NCBI GenBank assembly: GCA_964568355.1
Contig: CAZMRK010000557.1
Span: 1-15,806, forward strand
Reading direction: 5' to 3'
Length of the DNA: 15,806 bases
DNA from: JAJPJX01 sp964568355
Lineage (GTDB): Bacteria; Acidobacteriota; Terriglobia; Bryobacterales; Bryobacteraceae
Every line of letters begins with the position of its first letter. The first letter of the stretch is position 1. The notes beneath the pieces are model-generated. The model was not told the origin of the DNA and ran no database searches. It saw only the letters and a list, made by a program, of their open reading frames with translations. Of this stretch, positions 9,501-15,697 are shown piece by piece. The translations under genes and the position numbers were made by a program.

Positions 9501-9598
9501 GCCTGAGGATCCTCAGGCCGGGCGGGATAAAACGATGCCCCGCGGGACGAAAAAGCGATTCCGAGCCAAACCATCCCCACTAGCGCGAGTCGCCGCAT
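6509..9598 (-). CDS. Exported multidomain protein: two pectate-lyase-type beta-helix domains plus a C-terminal SMP-30/NHL-like propeller
   Basis: Predicted extracytoplasmic protein of 1029 residues, probably acting on or binding a polysaccharide; no substrate or catalytic residue can be assigned. Residues 1-20 are a signal peptide. Residues about 36-330 start with GDGQADDSGAVQAAID and continue with LFIPEGRYRI, the entry motif of Pectate_lyase_3-type right-handed beta-helices. Residues about 390-715 repeat that architecture (LGAKGDGMTDDTAVIRKAI, LYVPMGRYVV). A proline/alanine linker (AQAKPRSPSPVLEPGAA) then leads to a beta-propeller-like part at about 745-1025, with GAAVDPAGQLYFVDARWHRI, LVFDQAGNLIVIS and AQDREGNVYLAAG, typical of SMP-30/gluconolactonase or NHL proteins. 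A glycine/proline-rich stretch lies at 127-165. The ATG is preceded by GGAG at six bases. It lies downstream of the ankyrin operon across 187 bases containing two palindromes, so it probably has its own control. Confidence 0.85.
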   Translation of the reverse strand: MRRLALVGMVWLGIAFSSRGASFYPARPEDPQAVYLTQDRFSVRGDGQADDSGAVQAAIDKVQETMGEGILFIPEGRYRITRTIYVWPGVRVIGYGARRPVFVLADRTPGFQQGIGYMFFFAGFRLNRPPGGGMFPGRSFRLPPPPAGLVPPNPAIADGNPGTFYSAMSNLDFEIGRENAAAVAIRFHVAQHGYLAHMNFEIGSGLAALNDVGNEGEDLHFRGGRYGILTRKPTAAWQFTLIDSTFDGQREAAIRENEAGLTLVHNVFRNVPTAIAIDAHYSDQLWVKDALFENISDPAILISNENSRMAQINVEDAVCRQVPVFARFRESGRQLTAPGASYQVKTLSHGLTLPGLGAIGEIQTRFDAAKLETMPPAGANAIRGLPPMETWVNLRSLGAKGDGMTDDTAVIRKAIAEHPVLYVPMGRYVVRDTLRLRPDSVLIGLHPDQTQFDILDSTPEFQGPGAPRPLLEAPRGGNNIVAGIGLYTGGINSRAVGVLWMAGRDSLMNDVRFLGGHGTNGPDGKRVNPYSPNLSSDPDPRRRWDAQYPSLWITHGGGGTFVNIWTPSTFAQTGLYISDTSTPGRIYALSSEHHVRTEVKLDRVANWELYALQTEGEREESASAIALEISRSKNITIANFHGYRVVRSYHPVPYAIHLVDSSDIRFRNVHVDSNSSMTLCDASGCRQYVRSSKVSFGTCIFDQTLRAETRDREFAWLDVSGKPAQAKPRSPSPVLEPGAAVEKLAGGFYNISGAAVDPAGQLYFVDARWHRIYRWLPEKKDVRVVRDNPLEPVNLVFDQAGNLIVISSGGKGMTVYSFRPDGPEDELTVLDPEPSAERAGMTAVLPVNYWVNGDFTSTLSPETYEYVSLEQMFTKVVGTRKPYHYLSPDRSLFIPGEDAFVQGPPYFGYKFAYLLQAFGLVKAAPGKAFYVTNESEQRTYTGSVAPDGTISDLRLFVEQGGESLAQDREGNVYLAAGQIFVYNAAGKPIDTILVPERPVDLIFGGKDRRTLFILTSSSLYAVRTRASGL

Positions 9599-9640
9599 GG
9601 ATCACTCCAGAACCACTGGCAGGCAAGCGTCGACTGGCAT

Positions 9641-9659
9641 TTGGGACAAAATGTCCCAA
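9641..9659. promoter_or_regulatory. Perfect palindrome, candidate operator (site 1)
   Basis: TTGGGACA (9641-9648) and TGTCCCAA (9652-9659) form a perfect eight-base inverted repeat around AAA. It lies 43 bases upstream of the ATG of the pectate-lyase-like gene, with no gene overlapping it. The minus-strand reading TTGGGACATTTTGTCCCAA closely resembles the site at 9705-9722. The size and symmetry fit a dimeric regulator; the regulator is unknown. Confidence 0.6.
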
Positions 9660-9704
9660 GCGATCTTTATTTCTCATTTAGAATCAACGGCTTGCAAGTC
9701 ACCC

Positions 9705-9722
9705 TTGGGCATTTTGGCCCAA
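9705..9722. promoter_or_regulatory. Inverted repeat related to site 1, candidate operator (site 2)
   Basis: TTGGGC (9705-9710) and GCCCAA (9717-9722) flank ATTTTG. The whole 18-base site differs from the minus-strand form of site 1 by one missing base and one substitution, sharing TTGGG, CATTTTG and CCCAA. The centres are about 63-64 bases apart, close to six turns of the helix. The alternative is a weak hairpin ending the ankyrin operon, since it lies 64-81 bases past that stop codon. Confidence 0.5.
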
Positions 9723-9785
9723 ATTGCCGGGCGAGAGGTCATTTTTCCCGCTGCCTGCCCGAATTTGGTTCAGGCTCATTCTAGT

Positions 9786-11273
9786 TCACAGCGGGCCTTT
9801 TGGCGTCCGGGCATTTGCGGAGGCAGCCCCGGCAGCCAGCAACCTGCGGAACACGGCGACGGTCTCGGGCGATGGCTTGAAGTTGCCGAACCGATGACCT
9901 TCCGCGATGGTCAGCGGCGTCCATCCGTGCTTGTTGGGGCGATTCCAGATTTCCATCCTGGCGCCCCGATCGGCCAGAAGCTGGACGACTGCCGGCAGGT
10001 TTTTGTAGGCGGCTCCGTGCATGGCGGTTTCGCCGTTGTCGTCGACCGCGTTGATGTCGTTGCCCAGGTCAAGCGCCACCTGCACCGCCTCCACGACCTC
10101 GCCTTCGGTTCCGGCATCCTCGCCCGGAGAACGCGTGCCGAGCCCTGCCGCCACAATGAGCGGTGTGGCGTGGTCGGCGTTGGGCAGCAGCGGATCGGCG
10201 CCCAGTTCCGCGAGCGCCCGCATCATCTCCGCGTCTCCGGTGCGCGCAGCCAGCAGAAAAGGCGTAGCACCCAGCGTATTCAAGCCGGTCAACCCGACGC
10301 TGACGGACCTGGTCATGCGCGCGTTGAGGTTGGCTCCGCCGGCCACCAGTTTGCGAAGGAACTGGATGCTGGTCATGTTGCCGGATCCCTGCGGCGCGGG
10401 ATCGTTGTCCCCGCCTCCGGGTTTGCGGACCCAGGTGATGACGTGCAGCGCGGTATAGCCGGGACCGATGGCGTTCGGATCGGCGCCCTTGTCCAGAAGA
10501 AACGACGCCAGTTCAAAGTGCCCGTTCTCGACGGCCAGAATCAGGGCGGTCGTGCCGGGGCGGGGCCAGCCGCGGCCCTGGCTGGTCTTACGCGCGCCAC
10601 CCGGCGGTAAAGGCACCGTGTCGTTCACGTCCGCGCCGGCTTTCAGCAGCGCCCGTACGGTCTCCGCGCGGCCTTCCCGCACCGCGAACAGAAACGCGGT
10701 GAAACCGGAAGTGAGCCGGGTCCGCAGATCCGCTCCGGCGCGGAGCAACGCCTCAACGGTTTCGGTATTGCCTTCCGCGGCCGCCCACATCAGCGCGTTC
10801 TGCCCGTGCCGGGCTTCCGTGGCATGGACATTGGCGCCGCGGGCGAGCAGCACCTTGACAGCTTCGACGCGGCCGGTCCGCGCGGCGGTCATCAGCGCCG
10901 TTTCCCCTCCCGGGAGGGTGGTGTTGGGGTCCGCGCCGGCAGCGAGCAAAAGCTCGACCATGGCGGCGTTGCCGTTGGTGCAGGCCAGCGAAAGAGGCGT
11001 GACCCCGTAGCGGTTGGCCGCTTTGGCGTTCGCGCCCACGCCCACCAGCAGGCGCGCGGTCTCCAGATCGTCCTGCCACGCCGCCCACTGTAGCGCGGTA
11101 GTGCCGTCGGCCTGCGCGGCGTTCACGTCCGCGCCCTGCTGGACCAGGCGGCGAGCCGTTGCGCGGTCGTTGTGCTGTACCGCATCAGCGAGGCGCGTAT
11201 CCGGCCCGGCGGCGAGCATCGTGCCCGCCAATGACCAGCAGAAAACAACGGCGATTCGGGTGGTAGACCGCAC
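9786..11273 (-). CDS. Secreted ankyrin-repeat protein, last gene of the DUF1592/DUF1552 operon
   Basis: Protein of 495 residues made almost wholly of ankyrin repeats, about 12 by eye, from residue 27 to the end. Repeat starts such as TTALQWAAWQDD, VTPLSLACTNGN, ETALMTAARTGR, QNALMWAAAEGN, ATPFLLAARTGD and ETAMHGAAYKNL are clear, with the usual GADVN-type ends. Repeats 6, 8 and 10 carry longer insertions. Ankyrin repeats bind proteins; the partner is unknown. An N-terminal hydrophobic segment (IAVVFCWSLAGTMLAAG) acts as a signal peptide, so the protein works outside the cytoplasm, most simply as a partner of the two upstream exported proteins. The start is GTG at 11273-11271, five bases after the DUF1552 stop and without a recognisable Shine-Dalgarno sequence, so translation is probably coupled. 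The next ATG, at residue 19, would destroy the signal peptide. Confidence 0.92.
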   Translation of the reverse strand: MRSTTRIAVVFCWSLAGTMLAAGPDTRLADAVQHNDRATARRLVQQGADVNAAQADGTTALQWAAWQDDLETARLLVGVGANAKAANRYGVTPLSLACTNGNAAMVELLLAAGADPNTTLPGGETALMTAARTGRVEAVKVLLARGANVHATEARHGQNALMWAAAEGNTETVEALLRAGADLRTRLTSGFTAFLFAVREGRAETVRALLKAGADVNDTVPLPPGGARKTSQGRGWPRPGTTALILAVENGHFELASFLLDKGADPNAIGPGYTALHVITWVRKPGGGDNDPAPQGSGNMTSIQFLRKLVAGGANLNARMTRSVSVGLTGLNTLGATPFLLAARTGDAEMMRALAELGADPLLPNADHATPLIVAAGLGTRSPGEDAGTEGEVVEAVQVALDLGNDINAVDDNGETAMHGAAYKNLPAVVQLLADRGARMEIWNRPNKHGWTPLTIAEGHRFGNFKPSPETVAVFRRLLAAGAASANARTPKGPL

Positions 11274-11278
11274 AGCAA

Positions 11279-12622
11279 TCAGACCGAAAGCGGATTCACC
11301 AATTCCTCGACCTTGCCCCGGCTGTCGGCAAAGCGGTCCAGGTGCACGCCCACGCGGTCCAGCAGCGTGAGGTGCAGATTGGCCAGCGGCACCGGCTCCT
11401 GGTAGCGGATATGGCGCCCGCCCTTGATACGGCCCGCGCCGCCGCCGGCGACCAGGATGGGCAGGTTCACATGATCATGTACATCGGGGTTGCCCATGCC
11501 GCTTCCGTAGAGATAGATGGAGTGGTCCAGCAGCGATCCGTCGCCATCTCGCGTAGCTTTCAGCTTCTCCAGGAAGTAAGCGAACAACGACGCGTGAAAC
11601 GTATTGATCTTCGCGACCTTCGCCAGTTTCTCCGGATCGCCTCCGTTATGCGTCAGCGGATGATGCGGGTCGGAGACGCCGATCTCCGGATAGGTCCGCG
11701 TGCTGGTCTCGCGCGCCAGTTGGAACGTAATCACGCGTGTGACATCGCCCTGGAGCGCGAGCACCTGCAGATCGAACATCAGGCGGGCATGATCCGCATA
11801 GGCGGCGGGCACGCCCACCGGACGATCGAGATCCGGCAGATGCGAATCGGCAGTCTGGGCTTCCGCCCTCTGGATGCGACGCTCCACTTCGCGGACCGTA
11901 TCCAGATATTGGCTTACCTTGGTGCGATCGTTCGGGCCGAGCTTGTTTTGCAGCCGCGCGATATCCTCCTTCATCCAGTCGAGCAGGCTGGCGTTGGCGC
12001 GCAGGTCGGCGCGGCGGTCCGCGGCGCTGCCGCCATCGCCGAATAGCCGTTCGAAAGCGATGCGTGGATGGGCCTCCGCGGGCAGCGGCGTGGTGGGCGA
12101 AGACCAGGAGAGATTGTTCTGGTAGACGCACGCATAGCCGTTATCGCATTGGCCCACGGTAGTGAGCAGATCCATGGCCAGCTCGAGCGAGGGCAGGCGG
12201 GTCTCGCCGCCGATGTGCTGCGCGGCAATCTGATCTACCGTGGTGCCGAGATAGTAATCCGTGCTCTCGGTCCAGCGCGCCTTGGCCGCGCTGAGGAAGG
12301 CGGCATTCGAGGTGGCGTGAGTTCCGGGATAGGCGTTCTTCAGCTCCATGTTGGTGACGACCGTGAGATGGTCCACCAGGGACGCGAGCGGGCGCAGGAT
12401 GGGAGAAAGCTCGCCGAGCGCGCCCGAGCCAGGCGGCGTCCACTGCGGCATGTGCGCTCCCATCGGGATATATACGAACCCCAGGCGGCGGACGGGATTC
12501 GCGGGAGTGGCGGCCATAGCCGTCAAAGCTGGAACCATGGCGTCGAGCAGAGGCAGGGATAGCGCTGTTCCCATGCCGCGGAGGACGGTCCGCCGCGGCA
12601 GAGCTTTCTTCCTGATGATCAT
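11279..12622 (-). CDS. DUF1552 family protein with twin-arginine signal
   Basis: Protein of 447 residues of the DUF1552 family, of unknown biochemical function. It is commonly found beside DUF1592-type cytochrome-like proteins in Acidobacteriota and Planctomycetota. The N terminus has a twin-arginine motif, R10 R11 T V L R G, followed by a hydrophobic stretch (ALSLPLLDAMVPALTAMAA), so export in folded form by the Tat system is likely, often a sign of a bound cofactor. Family-type segments include GFVYIPMGAHMPQWTPPG near residue 48, PDLDRPVGVPAAYADHARLM in the middle, and IYLYGSGMGNPDVHDHVNLP with ILVAGGGAGRIKGGRHI towards the end. The ATG overlaps the stop of the upstream DUF1592 gene as ATGA, and GAGGAG lies six bases before it inside that gene. 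Translational coupling and joint function with the neighbours are inferred from this layout. Confidence 0.93.
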   Translation of the reverse strand: MIIRKKALPRRTVLRGMGTALSLPLLDAMVPALTAMAATPANPVRRLGFVYIPMGAHMPQWTPPGSGALGELSPILRPLASLVDHLTVVTNMELKNAYPGTHATSNAAFLSAAKARWTESTDYYLGTTVDQIAAQHIGGETRLPSLELAMDLLTTVGQCDNGYACVYQNNLSWSSPTTPLPAEAHPRIAFERLFGDGGSAADRRADLRANASLLDWMKEDIARLQNKLGPNDRTKVSQYLDTVREVERRIQRAEAQTADSHLPDLDRPVGVPAAYADHARLMFDLQVLALQGDVTRVITFQLARETSTRTYPEIGVSDPHHPLTHNGGDPEKLAKVAKINTFHASLFAYFLEKLKATRDGDGSLLDHSIYLYGSGMGNPDVHDHVNLPILVAGGGAGRIKGGRHIRYQEPVPLANLHLTLLDRVGVHLDRFADSRGKVEELVNPLSV

Positions 12623-14970
12623 TTCGATCTCCTCATCTGAAACGGAGTGCTGTTCACGATACCCAGAATGAACGCCGAGAACCGGAAATCACAGGCCCGG
12701 CTCTCCTGTACGATTTTGCGGACCGCCGGGGCGTCGTACGACTCCACACCGCGGCCCAGAGCATAGGTCAGAAGCTTTTCCGTGACGGTAGTGGCAAACA
12801 GGTCAGGACGGCGCAGCAGGGCCTCCTGCAGCCCCGTTACGCCCTGGAATTTGCTGCCGTCCGGAAGGCCGCCGGAAGCATCGATCGGCGTGCCGTTCTC
12901 AGCGGTTCGCCAGCGCCCGACCGCGTCGTAATTCTCCAGCGAAAAGCCCACCGGATCCATCAGCCGATGACAGCCGGCGCAAGCGGGGTTATCCCGGTGC
13001 TCGGCCATGCGCTCGCGCATGGAGAGGACTTTGCCGGAACCCGAATGTTCTTTGAGGGCCGGCACGTTCGGCGGGGGTGGAGGCGGCGGCATGTTGAGAA
13101 TGTTGGCGAGGATCCACTTGCCGCGAATGACCGGCGAGGTGCGGGTGGCATACGAAGTGACCATCAGCACGCTGCCCTGCCGCAACAGGCCGCCGCGCAT
13201 GCTGTCCGCGTCCAGGGTCACACGCCGGAAGCGGCTGCCGTATATGTTGGGGATGCCATAATGCCTGGCGAGCCGTTCATTGAGAAATGTATCGTTCGCG
13301 CGGAGCAGGTCCAGCACGCTGCGGTCTTCGCGCAGAATACTCTCAAAAAACAATTCGGTTTCCCGCCGGAAGGCTTGCCGCAGATTGTCGTCGAAATCCG
13401 GGAACAGGCGCATGTCCGGCGTGATCGAATCGAGATTGCGCAGATAGAGCCACTGCTGGGCGAAATTGTCCACCAGTGCTTGCGAGCGTGGATCCGCCAG
13501 CATCCGGCGAACCTGTTGCTCCAGCACCGCGGGGCGGCTCAGCCGGCCGCTGGCGGCGGCATCGAGAAGCGGATCGTCAGGAATGCTGCTCCACAAAAAG
13601 AACGAGAGGCGAGAGGCCAGCTCCAGGTCGCTGATGCGATAGGCGGAGTGCGGCGCGATGCCGGAGGGATCCTGCTCGATGCGGAACAGAAACTCCGGAC
13701 TCACCAAAACCGAGCGCAGCGCCATCTCGATGCCGGCTTCGAATCCGCCTTCCTTGCGAGCCTGGCGGTAGAAGCGCAAGGGGGCTTCGAAATCGGCATC
13801 GGTCACGGGGCGGCGGTAGGCGCGGCGCATAAGCCTGGTGAGGATCCGCCGCGCGCAGGGTTCTTCCTCGTCCGGCCCCGCGGGACGGCACACGAAAATG
13901 CGGCGCCGGCTGGGGGTATCGCCGGGACCTTCCGCGTGATAGGGACCATTGACCGAAATCGAAAACACGGCCGGCTGGATGCGCGGATGCCGGTCCATAT
14001 TGAAATGCGCCTGGTAAGGCTGACGCTCGGTTTCAAGCAGATCCGACGGCAATTTCGGGAAGGTGGCGCCCACCATATGCGGTCCGGCGTCCACGTGGAC
14101 GCGCACATGCAGATCCTGATCCACCAGATGATGGTCAGCGCCCTCCGGCGGCGGCTTCACGGTAATCAGGGCCAGGCGCTTGCCATCCAGGAGGAATTCC
14201 ACGTCGCTGGGGGCGTTGAGGCCTTCCACGTGCTCATTGCGATCGCGCTGGAGCCGCACCTGGATCTCGTACTGGGCGTTGAGGGGAAACGTGTAGGGAA
14301 CCAGCAGGCCGCCGCGCGTACCGAGGGGCAGCGAGTTCAGATGCTCTTCCTGCGTGAGATCAGGCGGCAGATTGATGGTGTCGCCGCCGGGAGAGCGGAC
14401 CGGGCTTCCGATGGCCAGCCGGCTGATCTTGCGCGCCGCAGAGAGGTAGCGTTCGAGCAGCGTCGGCGAGAGGTCGCCGACCGTGATGTTGTCGAAACCG
14501 TGGCTCGACTCGTCGCCCGGAAGCAGGCCGGAGACATCCACATCGAGCGCGAGCAGATCGCGCACCGCGTTGTGATACTCGGTGCGGTTGAGACGGCGGA
14601 ATGTATCGGTGCGGCCCGGATCCGGATGCGCCGCAGCCCCGGCGTCGAGCGCCGTTACTACCGCATGGAGTACGGAGTCGTAGGCAGCGTCATCGGGCCG
14701 CGGCAGCCCTGCCGGCGGCATGGAGCGGCTGGAAAGCTTGCGGACCACTTTCTCCCAGACAGCAGGATTTTCCGCGGGGGTTTTGGCGCTATCGAGACTG
14801 AGCGAGAGTCCGGCGGTTTTGAGGCGGTCGTTGTGACATCCCAGGCAAAAACGGTCGACGACCGCGCTGGAAGCGGCTGGGGCTGCGCCGGCAAGGACCG
14901 ATCCACCGCCCGAAATGATGGCGCACAACAACCATCCCGCCCCTCTTGCGAACCCGCGGCACACCAGCAT
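12619..14970 (-). CDS. Exported cytochrome-like DUF1587/DUF1595/DUF1592/DUF1588/DUF1585 protein, first gene of the operon
   Basis: Protein of 783 residues with the multidomain layout usually annotated as DUF1592 or PSD/PSCyt protein; biochemical function is unknown. Residues about 1-28 form a signal peptide. A haem-binding CLGCH lies at 42-46 (VDRFCLGCHND) and a second CxxCH, CAGCH, at 664-668 (followed by RLMDPVGFSLENYDAVGRWR). Between and after them come DUF1587 (FRRLNRTEYHNAVRDLL, ~124-165), a carbohydrate-binding-like beta region (~225-345), DUF1595 (~372-432), DUF1592 (YRISDLELASRLSFFLW, ~444-580), DUF1588 (~592-690, with seven prolines at 628-634) and DUF1585 (~702-778). Two haems imply periplasmic electron transfer or redox chemistry. 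The same frame stays open upstream to an ATG at 15261, but that stretch overlaps a transposase relic. I chose the ATG at 14970-14968, which starts the signal peptide and has GGGA upstream. Confidence 0.92.
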   Translation of the reverse strand: MLVCRGFARGAGWLLCAIISGGGSVLAGAAPAASSAVVDRFCLGCHNDRLKTAGLSLSLDSAKTPAENPAVWEKVVRKLSSRSMPPAGLPRPDDAAYDSVLHAVVTALDAGAAAHPDPGRTDTFRRLNRTEYHNAVRDLLALDVDVSGLLPGDESSHGFDNITVGDLSPTLLERYLSAARKISRLAIGSPVRSPGGDTINLPPDLTQEEHLNSLPLGTRGGLLVPYTFPLNAQYEIQVRLQRDRNEHVEGLNAPSDVEFLLDGKRLALITVKPPPEGADHHLVDQDLHVRVHVDAGPHMVGATFPKLPSDLLETERQPYQAHFNMDRHPRIQPAVFSISVNGPYHAEGPGDTPSRRRIFVCRPAGPDEEEPCARRILTRLMRRAYRRPVTDADFEAPLRFYRQARKEGGFEAGIEMALRSVLVSPEFLFRIEQDPSGIAPHSAYRISDLELASRLSFFLWSSIPDDPLLDAAASGRLSRPAVLEQQVRRMLADPRSQALVDNFAQQWLYLRNLDSITPDMRLFPDFDDNLRQAFRRETELFFESILREDRSVLDLLRANDTFLNERLARHYGIPNIYGSRFRRVTLDADSMRGGLLRQGSVLMVTSYATRTSPVIRGKWILANILNMPPPPPPPNVPALKEHSGSGKVLSMRERMAEHRDNPACAGCHRLMDPVGFSLENYDAVGRWRTAENGTPIDASGGLPDGSKFQGVTGLQEALLRRPDLFATTVTEKLLTYALGRGVESYDAPAVRKIVQESRACDFRFSAFILGIVNSTPFQMRRSK

Positions 14971-15026
14971 CTGTGAGTTCCCGTACCCAGCCTTCGGCGA
15001 TGGCCTCCAACGTTCGACGCGTTGCC

Positions 15027-15056
15027 ATCCTATCGAAAATCGGAAGGCTCGCGCAA
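15027..15056 (-). promoter_or_regulatory. Weak candidate promoter of the DUF1592-DUF1552-ankyrin operon
   Basis: On the minus strand TTGCGC (15056-15051) and TAGGAT (15032-15027) are spaced by 18 bases. The matches to consensus are only three and four of six, so this is a suggestion. It would give a leader of about 50 bases before the ATG at 14970 and lies between that gene and the transposase relic, where a promoter is expected. Confidence 0.3.
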
Positions 15057-15148
15057 CGTGCGATGTGCTATTCGGAGCCTTGATAGGCCTACGTCTGCTC
15101 CCGTTCGTGTGGGCACCACCCGGCTTATCACAGATGGCCCAATTAGTG

Positions 15149-15600
15149 CTACGACTGCTGGAAAGATTTGCGTTTGTGGCCGAACTTCCGCCAGGCGGCG
15201 CGGCGGTCGAATTTCCCGTTGATTTTGATGCCGTCGCGATTGACGCAGCGGTATCAGGCACGAGCCTTGCGCCGTAGAGTCTTCACAAGATGGAACGTCT
15301 TCCATCCTGCCGATGTATGCATCATCGAGTTCGGCCACACACCACATTTTTCCCGCCACGGCTCGAGATCGTAGTTCCGGAGAAGAATGCGGATGGTTTC
15401 TCCTCCCACCCCGCGTTCCCCGCCTCGTGTGCCCCCAGCCGGACGGTCCAGAGCGCCCGTCCTTCGGTGAATCGCTGCACACCATGGCGATGACTCGCTG
15501 TTTCTGACTATCATCCGGGAAAGCGGCGGCACCTGGGTGTTGCCTGTCATAATAGAGCGAAATCCAGACCGCCTTGCCGATAGCGTCGGAGTGACTGCAG
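15149..15600 (-). pseudogene. Decayed IS630-family transposase
   Basis: Pieces of one IS630-type transposase appear in order on the minus strand but in different frames. They are RRYRQGGLDFAL (about 15585), YYDRQHPGAAAFPDDSQKQR then VIAMVCSDSPKDGR (15555-15450), ALWTVRLGAHEA, GGETIRILLRNYDLEPWREK (about 15405-15350), KMWCVAELDDAYIGRMEDV (15350-15293), and finally the C-terminal piece INGKFDRRAAWRKFGHKRKS ending in a TAG at 15151-15149. At 15350 the frames rejoin if a run of five A is restored to six. The segment between RMEDV and INGKF, which should hold most of the DDE catalytic core, is missing. Frameshifts, an in-frame stop (TGA) before the C-terminal piece and this internal deletion make it inactive. 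The identification rests on remembered family sequence, not on a search. No terminal inverted repeats were found with confidence. Confidence 0.75.
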
Positions 15601-15650
15601 AGACAGACATCCGGCCAGGCTTGAGCGAGACTTGTAAGCTATTGATTTTA
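15601..15650. other. Short unassigned gap between the transposase relic and the tRNA fragment
   Basis: Fifty bases with no recognisable gene, promoter or repeat. Any N-terminal part of the transposase, and the left end of the insertion sequence, is missing or unrecognisable here. Confidence 0.4.

Positions 15651-15697
<47 letters not shown>

Noticed and set aside
8048..9583. 511-codon plus-strand open frame opposite the pectate-lyase-like gene
   Set aside because: Composition is arginine-, alanine- and glycine-rich without domains or signal, and the opposite strand encodes a protein with clear beta-helix motifs and a signal peptide.
9690..9740. Sigma54-type promoter near the palindromes
   Set aside because: On the minus strand a GG and a GC can be placed ten bases apart, but the surrounding bases do not match TGGCAC...TTGC well enough to claim it.
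12967..14976. 669-codon plus-strand open frame opposite the DUF1592 gene
   Set aside because: Shadow of a gene with two CxxCH motifs and five recognisable domains; the plus-strand product shows no family features.
15254..15610. Open frames of about 118 and 151 codons on the minus strand as small intact genes
   Set aside because: Each is a patchwork that holds transposase-like sequence for only part of its length; the homology switches frames, so they are pieces of one pseudogene.
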